Positions 26,470-35,485 are shown, numbered from the stretch's first letter. The stretch is 54,642 nt of DNA from Bacteroidales bacterium (GCA_031262295.1 JAISIA010000086.1:1-54642); one strand, 5' to 3'. Program-made: numbers and translations. Notes: a model not told the origin generated them from the letters alone.

Positions 26470-27045
26470 TATTGGTTATAGGAAAATGTATTTTCAAAAA
26501 AAATTAACATTTTTTGCTTCAAATGTTAAATGCCTAAACTCCCCAAAAAGGAAAACCCCATTTGCATATATCAAATCTTTTTTGTATCTTTGCCGAAAAC
26601 AAAGTTTCTTTTAAGGCAAAAGCATAGAAATTTCCCCAATACTTATTTTTATTTTTGATAGCAAGATAATAGCTTAATTGTTAGCTTGTTTTTTTTAAAT
26701 AAATCTTCGTTTTAGAAAATTATTTCTTCGTTTTAGCAAAATAAAACGCTGTTTTATTTAAATATTTCTTCGTTTTTTTCTGGAAAAATAAGGATTTTTA
26801 TTTTTTAATTAAAATTTTGGAAAAACGAATTAAAATTTACTTGGATTGTATTGGAAGTTAGTGAATTAAAAATTTGCCAAAATTTTAACAAATTTTGGAG
26901 TAGAGAAAATTGAAAAAATGAATAAATGTTAAAAATTCGTCAAATTTTGTGTTTTTTATGAGGAAGAAATGTTAAAATTTGGGGGTTTTTGAAGGAAAAA
27001 ATGTTAAAATATTTTGAAAAAATAATATTTTAAGTTTTTAATTTG
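26470..27045 (+). repeat. R550 intergenic repeat, copy D (inverted)
   Basis: Reverse complement of copies A, C and E. It holds the TTAACATTT palindrome (26506-26531), promoter TTTG 26561-26564, 20-nt spacer, TATCTTTG 26585-26592, AAACGAAG units and the AAAACGCTGTTTT core (26690-26783), then an AT-rich half with AATGTTAAAA motifs to about 27045. It fills most of the 26.26-27.25 kb gap. The strand given follows the internal promoter. Confidence 0.85.
26598..26696 (+). ncRNA. Candidate ~99-nt small RNA inside repeat copy D
   Basis: The consensus promoter at 26561-26592 is followed by ~64 nt, then a stem (CAAGATAATA ... TGTTAGCTTG, 26662-26688, one mismatch) and eight T residues (26689-26696), a classic intrinsic terminator. 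The stem is conserved in altered form in copy A, but the T-run is not. Confidence 0.45.
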
Positions 27046-27085
27046 TGGAATTGATTGTTAATTATTGCATTTACATAAAATATAA

Positions 27086-27132
27086 AACCAGATTTCCGTT
27101 AGGAGAAATAAAAGTCGGTTGCCGACTGGGTT
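27086..27132. repeat. Single REP-like GTCGG element
   Basis: AGATTTCCGTTAGGAG followed by AGTCGGTTGCCGACT, a lone copy of the REP-like family, just after R550 copy D. Confidence 0.65.
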
Positions 27133-27208
27133 AATGAATATATTTTTGTTTTTATAATATTTTTTTTACAATTTTTATTGGTATAAACAAAGCAAAAGAA
27201 ATTTATTG

Positions 27209-27216
27209 TAACTTTG
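27209..27216 (+). promoter_or_regulatory. Promoter -7 box of the beta-barrel gene
   Basis: TAACTTTG, 37 bases before the ATG. The surrounding TTTATTGTAACTTTGGCAAA is repeated before dnaX (27947-27954). Confidence 0.6.
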
Positions 27217-27252
27217 GCAAAAATTTTTACTAATTATTAAATTACATTATTT

Positions 27253-27861
27253 ATGAAAAGACAATTATTATTTGTTATTGCTTTCTTGCTTTGTTTTAAT
27301 TTAGTTTATTGCCAAGAAACTTCTAATAAAGGAAAGAAATCCTTTGCTTCAACTTTAAGTTCAAACAAATTGAAGTCAAGTACTAAAAACAAAAATAGAA
27401 ATATAGTTGATTTAGGATATGGTTTTGCAGAAACAGAAAACAATTACGATAATCAAGCCTTCGTTAGTTTTTCTCGGCTTTGGGGAATTGGCGATTATCT
27501 ACATATTGGTATAGGAACGAGTTTTAATTTCTTTATGAGTAAGACAAGTCCAACAAAGGATGATCAAATAGATTTCTTTACATTACCAATTTTTTTAGAT
27601 GTTCGTTATAGTGTTATTCCTCTTTATAAAGCTGACTTTTCTCCTGTTTTTGCAATGAAAGCAGGTTATTCTCTATTTTCATCCTCTTTTATTTTTCAGC
27701 CTTCCATAATAGGAAGATATTTAGTAACAGAAAATCTTGCCTTGTCGCTAAGTGCAAGCTATTCTTATTTTAAACACATGAAGGCGGAATTTAATATGAT
27801 GGGTGAAAGTGACTATAAGCCTAAGCAAAGCATAACTTTCGGTTTTGGTATTGAGTTTTAA
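27253..27861 (+). CDS. Outer-membrane beta-barrel protein
   Basis: A 202-aa exported protein. The signal peptide (1-20, ending LVYC-Q) is followed by a Ser/Lys-rich stretch and alternating amphipathic strands ending in an aromatic-hydrophobic C-terminus (FGFGIEF), typical of small outer-membrane barrels. There is no clear family match beyond the generic beta-barrel type, so the role is unknown. It has its own promoter. The dnaX promoter follows, so the two are separate units. Confidence 0.7.
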   Translation: MKRQLLFVIAFLLCFNLVYCQETSNKGKKSFASTLSSNKLKSSTKNKNRNIVDLGYGFAETENNYDNQAFVSFSRLWGIGDYLHIGIGTSFNFFMSKTSPTKDDQIDFFTLPIFLDVRYSVIPLYKADFSPVFAMKAGYSLFSSSFIFQPSIIGRYLVTENLALSLSASYSYFKHMKAEFNMMGESDYKPKQSITFGFGIEF

Positions 27862-27982
27862 ATACTATTAAAACTAATTTCTCTTCCTATTATCCTTTAT
27901 TTTTTTCTAAGTTTTCTTTATATAAAAGAGTAAAGAAAATTTATTGTAACTTTGGCAAAGTTTTTTTTAAAATTTTATTCTT

Positions 27983-29113
27983 ATGGAAAATTATGTAGTC
28001 TCAGCAAGAAAGTATCGTCCTACGGATTTTAAGAGTGTTGTTGGACAAGAACACATCACAAAGACACTTCAAAATGCAATTAAAACAAATCAACTTGCTC
28101 AAGCCTTTTTGTTTTGTGGTCCCAGAGGAGTAGGCAAAACAACTTGTGCAAGAATACTTGCTAAGGCAATAAATTGTACTAACCTAACAAAGGATGTTGA
28201 ACCATGTAATGAATGTGATAATTGCAAGAGTTTTAATGAAAGTTCAACCTTTAATATAATTGAATTAGATGCTGCATCTCATAATGGAGTTGAAGAAATA
28301 CGCTCCCTAATTGAACAAGTTAGGATTCCACCACAAGGAGGAAAGTATAAGGTTTATATTATTGATGAAGTTCACATGCTTTCTTCCTCAGCCTTTAATG
28401 CCTTTTTAAAGACATTGGAAGAGCCTCCTTCATACGCAAAATTTATATTAGCAACAACAGAGAAACATAAGATACTTCCAACAATACTTTCTCGTTGTCA
28501 AATTTTCGATTTTCATAGAATAAATAATGATGATATAGCAAATCATTTGGAGTATATTGCCAAAAAGGAAGGTATTGTTGCAGAAAAAGAAGCTCTACAC
28601 ATTATTGCCCAAAAGTCAGATGGAGGATTAAGAGATGCCCTTTCAATGTTTGACCAATTGGTTGCCTTTACTAATGGAGATTTAACCTACGAAAAGGTGC
28701 TTGAAAACCTAAATATATTGGACAATGCCTACTATTTTAAATTTGTAGATGCCCTATTAAATTCCGATATTCCTACAACGTTGATGCTTTTTAATGAGGT
28801 ACTATTAAAAGGCTTTGAAGGCTCACATTTTATTAATGGTCTTGCCCAACACATGCGCAATTTACTTGTTGCAAAGGATGCTCAAACCATATCACTAATG
28901 GAAACATCCCAAAGTGTTAAAGAAAAATTTCTATCACAAGCATCTTTATGTAGCGTTCCTTTTATATTAAATACTTTGGAATATGCCTCTGTTTGCTCTA
29001 TGGATTATCGCACTACTTCCAATAAAAGACTTTGTGTTGAACTTGCACTTTTGAAGATGACAAGGATAATGAAAAAACTTCAACCAAAAACAGAGCCTCC
29101 CTCGCAAAGATAA
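27983..29113 (+). CDS. dnaX: DNA polymerase III gamma-length subunit (DnaX, zero-frame part)
   Basis: Clamp-loader ATPase. The P-loop GPRGVGKTT is at 46-54, the zinc-binding cysteines at 65, 75, 78 and 81, Walker B DEVH at 128-131 and SRC at 170-172. The collar domain ends near residue 365. This frame stops at 376 aa, where the family normally continues to ~550-600 aa in this phylum. The missing part is present in the +1 frame (see next entry). The product would be a gamma-like form lacking the tau region that binds polymerase alpha and helicase. Confidence 0.95.
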   Translation: MENYVVSARKYRPTDFKSVVGQEHITKTLQNAIKTNQLAQAFLFCGPRGVGKTTCARILAKAINCTNLTKDVEPCNECDNCKSFNESSTFNIIELDAASHNGVEEIRSLIEQVRIPPQGGKYKVYIIDEVHMLSSSAFNAFLKTLEEPPSYAKFILATTEKHKILPTILSRCQIFDFHRINNDDIANHLEYIAKKEGIVAEKEALHIIAQKSDGGLRDALSMFDQLVAFTNGDLTYEKVLENLNILDNAYYFKFVDALLNSDIPTTLMLFNEVLLKGFEGSHFINGLAQHMRNLLVAKDAQTISLMETSQSVKEKFLSQASLCSVPFILNTLEYASVCSMDYRTTSNKRLCVELALLKMTRIMKKLQPKTEPPSQR

Positions 29114-29717
29114 TAACAATACACAAATAAATAATCCAATAGATAGTTCTCCACAAAATATTGCAACAAAATCAATAATTAAAGAAGAAAAAAACGAAGA
29201 AAAAACAATAAAGAATGAAGAAACAATAAAAAATGAAGAAAAGGTAGTAAAGATTTCCCTACCAAAGAAAAGTGCAATATCAATAAATACAAATATTGAT
29301 GCAACTTTGGAGGTAGAAAAGCAGAAAAGGGAGAGTGAAAGCATAAAGTTTGCACCTTTGGATTGGAATCTTTTTACTGAAAAATTAAATCTCTTTGCCC
29401 AAAATATAGGACAAGAGGATGCTAATTTACATTTTCTTCTAACTAATTGCGAGATTATAAACAATAATGATAATAGTGCAACCATTGTTCTAAAAAGCCC
29501 CTTACAGGAAAAGTGGTTTAAAAACTATCAATTAAAGATAGTGGAGTACATTAAAAATGAAACATCTTGTTCAAATTTTCGTTTCTTACATACATTAGAG
29601 CAAGAAAAAGTTAAGGAAAAGCTATATCGTCCCTTAGATAAATTCAATTTCTTAGCTCAAAAGAATCCTGAAATATTGGAATTAAGGAAAAAGTTTGAAT
29701 TGGATATAGATTTTTAA
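29073..29717 (+). CDS. dnaX: DnaX tau C-terminal segment in the +1 frame
   Basis: This frame is open from 29073 (just after a TGA at 29070) to 29717 and overlaps the end of the zero frame by 41 bases. It encodes a Lys/Glu/Asn-rich linker, then a C-terminal domain (FAPLDWNLFTEKL, then EKLYRPLDKFNFLAQKNPEI and ELRKKFELDIDF) typical of Bacteroidota tau subunits. There is no promoter or proper start, so it must be reached by frameshifting from the upstream frame, or the split is a mutation or sequencing error. Runs AAAAAA (29072-29077) and AAAAA (29086-29090) lie in the overlap. Confidence 0.85.
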   Translation, partial: KNFNQKQSLPRKDNNNTQINNPIDSSPQNIATKSIIKEEKNEEKTIKNEETIKNEEKVVKISLPKKSAISINTNIDATLEVEKQKRESESIKFAPLDWNLFTEKLNLFAQNIGQEDANLHFLLTNCEIINNNDNSATIVLKSPLQEKWFKNYQLKIVEYIKNETSCSNFRFLHTLEQEKVKEKLYRPLDKFNFLAQKNPEILELRKKFELDIDF

Positions 29718-29759
29718 TAATAAAGAGAACAAAAAAACACAACAAATAAAAAACAAAAT

Positions 29760-31061
29760 ATGGGAGAGGCTTTAATCTTTTTAGGCTTATTAATATTCTT
29801 AGCACACCTATTCTCTATGATATTTTCTAAAAAGAGAATACCCGATGTATTACTACTAATCTTTATAGGTATAATAATAGGACCGCTTCTCGGTATTGTT
29901 CTTCCCTCTTTTATGGGACAAGCAGGGCAGGTTTTTACAACAATAGTTCTTATCTTCATACTCTTTGATGCTGGAACAGATATAAGTATTTCCGACATAA
30001 AAAACGCTTGGAAGCCCACAATAACACTATCATTATCCTCAGTTATTGCATCAATTGTATTGACAACCTTAATATGTATGGCTTTTCAAATAACTTTCAT
30101 AAATAGTCTCATAATTGGCATTGTCCTTTCGGGAACATCTTCTGCTGTTGTAATACCTCTAACCCAACAACTCAACTTAGGAAAAGATACAAAAACAGCC
30201 CTCGTATTGGAAAGTGCAATAACCGATGTTATATGTTTTGTTCTTGCCTTAGCATTTATGCAATCGGCAATGGAAGAAAAGAATGTTGGGATAAGTTCCA
30301 TTGCAGGTGGAGTTATATCTTCCTTTGTTATGGCAACCCTAATAGGTTTTGTTAGTGGTTTAATTTGGTCTTCACTTTTGCAAAAGGTAAGAACATTTAA
30401 GAACTCTATGTTTTTAACCCCTGCTTATGTTTTTGTAGTTTATGGAGTATCGGAATACCTTGGTTTTAGTGGTGCAATATCTGCATTATCTGTTGGTATA
30501 ACAATATCAAATATAGATGTCTTTAAATTTAAGTTTATGGAAAAATTCCTAAAAAATAAACACCACACACAAACTGATAATGAAAAGGCATTTGTTAGCG
30601 AGATAGTCTTTGTTTTAAAAACTTTCTTTTTTGTATATATTGGTATATCCATCCCTTTCAATAATGGGAAAGCACTTATAATAGGTTTTCTAATTACAAT
30701 CATCCTTTTAATTATGCGTATATTTATTGCTAAATTCTTTTCCCCTAAGTCGTCCAACGCCTTTGATAAAAGTATAATATCACTTATGATTCCAAAGGGA
30801 TTGGCAGCAGCAGTCTTAGCATCAATACCAGAACAAATGGGCATAGAGGGAGGAAGTATGATAAAATATATTGTATATGCAGTAGTCTTTTTCTCAATAC
30901 TTGTATGTTCAGTAATGATATATATTATAGAACAAAGCCCTAAATTCAATATACTCAAAAAATTCTTTAAGGATAATATCAATACGGAAAACAATGTTGA
31001 AGAAATATTAACTGAAAATTCCGAAATAAAAGAGCCATATCCTATTGAAAAGCAAGAGTAA
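29760..31061 (+). CDS. Cation:proton antiporter (CPA family)
   Basis: A 433-aa inner-membrane protein with about 12 hydrophobic segments. The Na+/H+ exchanger family pattern is visible: an early PDVLLLIFIGIIIGP segment, FDAGTDISISDIK (about 65-77) and the discontinuous-helix region GTSSAVVIPLTQQ (about 124-136) followed by ESAITDV (about 150-156), which holds the usual ion-binding acidic residue. The C-terminal tail (about 405-433) is acidic and cytoplasmic. Likely Na+/H+ or K+/H+ exchange. The specific ion is not predictable. It starts 42 bp after dnaX. Confidence 0.88.
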   Translation: MGEALIFLGLLIFLAHLFSMIFSKKRIPDVLLLIFIGIIIGPLLGIVLPSFMGQAGQVFTTIVLIFILFDAGTDISISDIKNAWKPTITLSLSSVIASIVLTTLICMAFQITFINSLIIGIVLSGTSSAVVIPLTQQLNLGKDTKTALVLESAITDVICFVLALAFMQSAMEEKNVGISSIAGGVISSFVMATLIGFVSGLIWSSLLQKVRTFKNSMFLTPAYVFVVYGVSEYLGFSGAISALSVGITISNIDVFKFKFMEKFLKNKHHTQTDNEKAFVSEIVFVLKTFFFVYIGISIPFNNGKALIIGFLITIILLIMRIFIAKFFSPKSSNAFDKSIISLMIPKGLAAAVLASIPEQMGIEGGSMIKYIVYAVVFFSILVCSVMIYIIEQSPKFNILKKFFKDNINTENNVEEILTENSEIKEPYPIEKQE

Positions 31062-31084
31062 AAGAGTTTTTTTAAGACTTAAAT

Positions 31085-31630
31085 CTCATATTTTCAAAAA
31101 AAAATTAACATTTTTTACCCTAAAAATCACCAAATTTTAACATATTTTCATCAAAAAAAACACAAAATTTGACGAATTTTTAACATTTCACTCAATTTTT
31201 CAATTTTGCATTTCAAAATTTGTTAAAATTTTGTCATTTTTTGAATTTGTTAATTATCAATATGATATAATGAATTTTTAATTCATTTTTCTGTATTTTT
31301 AATTAAAGAAACAAAATCATTATTTTCCCAGAATAAAACGCTGTTTTAGTTTGCTAAAACGAAGAAATAATTTGCTAAAACGAAGATTTAATTTTCTAAA
31401 ACGAAGATTTATTCAGATATAACAAACTAATAATTAAGAGATTGCTTTATAAATATAAATGAAAATGAAATTGGGAAATATTAATGCCTTATTGCCTTAA
31501 AAGCTCTTTGATTTTGGCAAAGATACAAAAAAGATTTGATATATGCAAATGGAGGTTTCCAATTTGGGAGGTTTGGACTTTTAACATTTGAAAGGAAAAA
31601 TGTTAAAAATTTTTTGAAAATACATTTTTC
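31085..31630 (-). repeat. R550 intergenic repeat, copy E
   Basis: Full-length copy: AT-rich half with TTTTTAACAT motifs (31085-31320), AAAACGCTGTTTTAG core plus three AAACGAAG units (31332-31412), minus-strand promoter (TTTG 31549-31546, 20-nt spacer, TATCTTTG 31525-31518) and the TTAACATTT palindrome (31580-31605). It lies downstream of the antiporter and is inverted relative to copy D. Confidence 0.87.
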
Positions 31631-31640
31631 TTTGCACTCG

Positions 31641-31945
31641 CTTTCCGACCGCCAAGCGGCATTTATTTTACCTGTCGGATTAAGAATATGTAATTAAAAA
31701 ACCAGACTTCCGACCGCCAAGTGGCATTTATTTACCTATCGGATTGATAATTTATAAGAAGACTACCCGACTTCCGACCGCCAAGCGGCATTTATTTTAC
31801 CTGTCGGATTGATAATTTATAAGAAGACTACCCGCTTTCCGACCGCCAAGCGGCATTTATTTACCTATCGGATTGATAATTTATAAGAAGACTACCCGAC
31901 TTTCGCAAGGACGAATAAAGGTTGGTTGCCGACCGGTCTGACTTA
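31641..31945. repeat. REP-like tandem array, period 64-66 bp
   Basis: Four units start at about 31641, 31707, 31771 and 31836, and a partial fifth ends in GGTTGGTTGCCGACC. Each contains CCGACCGCCAAGCGGC and, about 20 nt later, GTCGG or ATCGG, so an outer CCGAC/GTCGG stem can enclose a CCGC/GCGG stem. The array abuts the stop codon of the aspartate kinase gene. Confidence 0.9.
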
Positions 31946-33211
31946 GTATAGGAATTGTGCTGTAAGACGGGAGCGTTGTTCAAGTATTATATCTTTTTCT
32001 TTTGTCAATTTTTTAATAGACTCTTCATTATAGTGTCTAATTGTAAGTAGGGTTAAAGAGGTATTATACTTTACCCTATATTTTTCTTGTAAAACTTCCA
32101 AAAGATTGTCTATTACTTCCTTGTTTTTATTGTCAAAGCACACGGAATAGCTTAGAGCTGAGTTTTGCATAAGGTTTAGTTTAATTCCTTTTTCGGCAAA
32201 TATGGCAAAAATATTAGATATATTTTCCTCAACAATAAAAGAAAAATCCTTAGGTGATATTGAGATAAGAGTTTGATTCGTTTTGAATATGTAACTTGGG
32301 ATTAGGGGTTTCATTTTTAAGGAAGAATTTATTTCACTTCCCAAAGCAAGTGGGTTAATAAAACTCTTAACTTTTAGGGGTATGTTTTTATTTTCTAATG
32401 GCTTTATTGTCTTAGGATGAATTATTGAAGCCCCATAGTAGGACAATTCTATTGCTTCGCTATATGGTATTTGTTCAAATTTAACTGCATCTTTAAAGTA
32501 TTTAGGATCGCAATTTAAGAATCCATCAACGTCTTTCCATATTGTCATATCAACACTATTGAGGCAGTAGGCAAAGATTGAAGCGGAAAAATCAGAGCCT
32601 TCACGACCAAGTGTCGTTGTTCTATTATCCAATGTCCCTCCAATAAATCCTTGACTTATTATTGTGTCGTATTCCAAAAAAAGAGGCTGAATTTCTTGTT
32701 CAATATTTCTTTGAGTTTCTTGCCAAAGAATATTTGCTTCTTGAAAATGTTCATCCGTTTTAATAATGTTATCGGCATAAAGGAGAAGGTGTTTTATTCC
32801 CAAATAGAGGAAGTATTCAGAGATAATGCAAGTGGATATTTTCTCTCCAAAGCTTACAATGCTTGAATAGAGCTGGCTATAATTTTCTTTTTTACTACAA
32901 AGAAGAATCTTTGTTATTTGTTCATAGAATTGAAAGACTATACTAATTATAATATCTTTGTTCTCCTTTGGGAAAAGCTCTTCAATAATTGAAGAATGAT
33001 ATTTTAGGGATTCTTCAATAAGTGGGTAGTTTATAATTGAATTATAGAAAAAATTATCAACAACATTTTCCAAAAGATTCGTTGTTTTCCCCATAGCAGA
33101 AAAGATAATTAGTCTTTTCTTATTGTTTTGTCCAATAATAGATACAACATTTTTTATTGCATTTGCACTATTTACCGATGCACCACCAAATTTTTCTACA
33201 AATAAATCCAT
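31943..33211 (-). CDS. Aspartate kinase
   Basis: Phosphorylates aspartate in the first step to lysine/DAP, threonine and methionine. N-terminal KFGGASV (about 7-13), then TTLGREGSDFSASIFA with the substrate-binding residues, and YYGASIIHPKTIKPL. Two ACT-like regulatory segments follow from about 300 (including SFIVEENISNIFAIFAEKGI). Length 422 aa, monofunctional. It stands alone, and its 3' end lies against the REP-like array. Effector specificity not predictable. Confidence 0.93.
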   Translation of the reverse strand: MDLFVEKFGGASVNSANAIKNVVSIIGQNNKKRLIIFSAMGKTTNLLENVVDNFFYNSIINYPLIEESLKYHSSIIEELFPKENKDIIISIVFQFYEQITKILLCSKKENYSQLYSSIVSFGEKISTCIISEYFLYLGIKHLLLYADNIIKTDEHFQEANILWQETQRNIEQEIQPLFLEYDTIISQGFIGGTLDNRTTTLGREGSDFSASIFAYCLNSVDMTIWKDVDGFLNCDPKYFKDAVKFEQIPYSEAIELSYYGASIIHPKTIKPLENKNIPLKVKSFINPLALGSEINSSLKMKPLIPSYIFKTNQTLISISPKDFSFIVEENISNIFAIFAEKGIKLNLMQNSALSYSVCFDNKNKEVIDNLLEVLQEKYRVKYNTSLTLLTIRHYNEESIKKLTKEKDIILEQRSRLTAQFLY

Positions 33212-33314
33212 TTTATCTTATTTTATATTACTCTTTGAGGCAAAAGTAATAAAAAAAATGTAACTTTGCTCCCTTATTTAATGTTTAATTTTACATCAAT
33301 AAGTGAAATAATTT

Positions 33315-34199
33315 ATGAGAAAAAGACAATTAGGGTTTAATCCTATAAGCATAAAAAGTGCCAATTTCTCAACTGTGTTGAGTATTTCTTTGGTCCTATT
33401 CCTTTTGGGCTTTATGTTATTGTTTATTTTTCACGCCTTAGAGGCATCAAAAACTCTTAGAGAAAATGTTTCCTTTACGGTATATTTAAATAGTGGTACA
33501 TCAGTTGAAGATGCTCTTTTGTTAGAAAAGACTTTAAGTGAAAATAAAAATGTAAAAAACACTTCCTACATTTCTTCGGAGGAAGCCTCTAAGATGATGG
33601 ATGAGATTATGGGCGAAAACCATTTGGATGTCCTAAATAATGTAAATCCATATTCTGCATCAATTCTTGTCAATCTAAAAGCTGAAAGTTTAAATAGTGA
33701 AAATATAAATAAGTTTATAAAAAGTGTAGAACAAAAAGACATTGTTGATAGTGTTGATTATCGTCAAGACTTGGTTAAAGATATAAATAATGTAATATAT
33801 AATGTTTCTATATTTGTTCTTGCCTTTATTATATGCCTACTAATTATTGCAATAACACTAATAAATCACACAATAAGTTTGACAATATATGCAAAGCGTT
33901 TTCTAATTCGCTCCATGCATTTAGTGGGAGCAAAGAGGGGTTTCATTCTTCGCCCCTTTCTTTTAAAGGGAATATTGCTTGGATGTTTGGGAGGCTTTAT
34001 TGCAGATATTCTACTTGCGGGTATAATATTTTGGATTGATAGTTCATTTAAGGGAGTAATTGTTTTTGAACAATACTATCAAATATACATATTATGTGGA
34101 GTATTTATTTTCCTTTTTGGAATAGTACTTTCCTTTATCTCAACCTTAATATCTATGTATAGGTATATGAATTTAAGTAATGATCAATTATATAAGTGA
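33315..34199 (+). CDS. ftsX: Cell-division protein FtsX
   Basis: Membrane partner of FtsE that controls peptidoglycan hydrolases at the division site. The 294-aa protein has one N-terminal TM (about 24-46), a periplasmic domain (about 47-165) and three C-terminal TMs with the FtsX-like permease signature (AKRFLIRSMHLVGAKRGFILRPFL at about 196-219, given here as two parts around LVGAKRG). ftsE is not adjacent. It begins a run of envelope genes with the DUF3098 protein and uppP. Confidence 0.92.
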   Translation: MRKRQLGFNPISIKSANFSTVLSISLVLFLLGFMLLFIFHALEASKTLRENVSFTVYLNSGTSVEDALLLEKTLSENKNVKNTSYISSEEASKMMDEIMGENHLDVLNNVNPYSASILVNLKAESLNSENINKFIKSVEQKDIVDSVDYRQDLVKDINNVIYNVSIFVLAFIICLLIIAITLINHTISLTIYAKRFLIRSMHLVGAKRGFILRPFLLKGILLGCLGGFIADILLAGIIFWIDSSFKGVIVFEQYYQIYILCGVFIFLFGIVLSFISTLISMYRYMNLSNDQLYK

Positions 34200-34262
34200 T
34201 AATTTATTTAAAAAACAATTATCACACATTAAATAATAAAAATAGAAAAATAGGAAATATCT

Positions 34263-34580
34263 ATGGCAAATAAAACAAATAATAAAAAAACTACTTCTTT
34301 GGGTGGTAATAATGCAAAAGATAAGCAACAATTAAATAAGAGTTTTGATTTTGCTTTTGAAAAGATAAACTATATATGGATGATTGTTGGTATTGTACTT
34401 CTTTTTTTAGGATACCTATTATTAATTGGAGGAGGAAGTAAGGATGCTTCACAATTCAGTTATGCTCTTTTTAATGCACAAAGACTAATTATTGCTCCTA
34501 TATTAATGGTTTTAGGTATAGCAGTTGAAATATATGCAATCCTATTAAAGCCAAAAAAGAAAAAGGATATTGAACAATAG
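34263..34580 (+). CDS. DUF3098 membrane protein
   Basis: A 105-aa Bacteroidota-specific protein with a hydrophilic N-terminus and two TM helices (about 40-56 and 75-97). DUF3098 genes commonly sit between ftsX and uppP, as here, so it may take part in the envelope or division process. No activity is known. The spacing is 63 bp after ftsX and 96 bp before uppP. Confidence 0.85.
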   Translation: MANKTNNKKTTSLGGNNAKDKQQLNKSFDFAFEKINYIWMIVGIVLLFLGYLLLIGGGSKDASQFSYALFNAQRLIIAPILMVLGIAVEIYAILLKPKKKKDIEQ

Positions 34581-34676
34581 TTTTTATTTTCTTTTCTTTG
34601 AAAAAAGAAAATAGGATTGCGGCATTTTGGAGATTTAGAATTTATATTGATTAATTAGAATTTAAAGAAATTATTT

Positions 34677-35468
34677 ATGGATATAATCCAAACAATAGTT
34701 ATTGCCATAGTTGAAGGTTTAACAGAATTTTTGCCCGTTTCTTCAACTGGACACATGATAATAACACAGGGCTTATTGGGAGTTAAGAGTACAGAATTTG
34801 TTAAGCTATTTACAATTTGTATTCAGTTTGGTGCCATTCTCTCTGTTTTAGTTTTGTATTGGAAACGCTTTTTTCAAACAATTTCTTTCTATTATAAATT
34901 ATTTGTTGCCTTTATTCCTGCTGCTATAATTGGTTTTTTGCTTGGAGATTTTATAGACTCTCTTTTGGAAAACGTTTGGGTGGTTGCAATAATGTTGGTT
35001 TTGGGTGGAGTTTTTATGTTATTTTGTGATAAATTGTTTAATAAGCCAGAGCAAGACCAAAATATAACCTATAAGAAAGCATTAAAGATAGGGTTGTTTC
35101 AATGTATTGCAATGATACCGGGAGTATCTCGTTCAATGGCAACAATAGTTGGAGGTATGTCTCAAAAACTAACTCGTAAAACAGCAGCAGAATTTTCTTT
35201 CTTTTTAGCAGTCCCAACAATGCTTGCAGCATCGGGATATAAATTATTAAAAACCCTTACCTCTGATACAGGAGTTGAATTATTGAAAAATAATCTAAAT
35301 GAACTAATAATAGGTAATGTTGTTGCCTTTGTTGTAGCCCTACTTGCCATAAAATTCTTTATAAACTTCCTTACAAAATATGGATTTAAGGCTTTTGGAT
35401 ATTATAGGATAGTTGCAGGAGTTGCAATTATTCTATTGATGCTTTTTGGTTTTGATATGAGTATTTAG
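34677..35468 (+). CDS. uppP: Undecaprenyl-diphosphatase UppP (BacA)
   Basis: Integral membrane phosphatase that recycles undecaprenyl diphosphate to the monophosphate carrier used in peptidoglycan and O-antigen synthesis. Both signature motifs are present: [16 protein letters not shown] (14-29) and [10 protein letters not shown] (about 148-157). Length 263 aa with about seven or eight TM helices. The stop is 17 bp before truB. Confidence 0.96.
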   Translation: MDIIQTIVIAIVEGLTEFLPVSSTGHMIITQGLLGVKSTEFVKLFTICIQFGAILSVLVLYWKRFFQTISFYYKLFVAFIPAAIIGFLLGDFIDSLLENVWVVAIMLVLGGVFMLFCDKLFNKPEQDQNITYKKALKIGLFQCIAMIPGVSRSMATIVGGMSQKLTRKTAAEFSFFLAVPTMLAASGYKLLKTLTSDTGVELLKNNLNELIIGNVVAFVVALLAIKFFINFLTKYGFKAFGYYRIVAGVAIILLMLFGFDMSI

Positions 35469-35485
35469 TTTTTTGTTTATTTAAT

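Noticed and set aside
26470..27045. R550 as an insertion sequence
   Set aside because: No transposase frame, no clear terminal inverted repeats and no target-site duplication could be seen, so it is listed as a noncoding repeat.
29307..29717. The dnaX tail as an independent 136-aa gene
   Set aside because: There is no promoter, and the frame is open back to 29073 within the dnaX end. The sequence matches the tau C-terminus.
31330..31415. AAACGAAG tandem units as a CRISPR array
   Set aside because: The repeat period is only 21 bp, there are no unique spacers of 30 bp, units at seven sites share the same 'spacer' bases, and they do not match the tracrRNA anti-repeat.
31420..31460. Possible crRNA-like match to the anti-repeat in repeat copy E (GATT..GCTTTAT)
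   Set aside because: The match is gapped, short and AT-rich and is not conserved in copies A, C and D.
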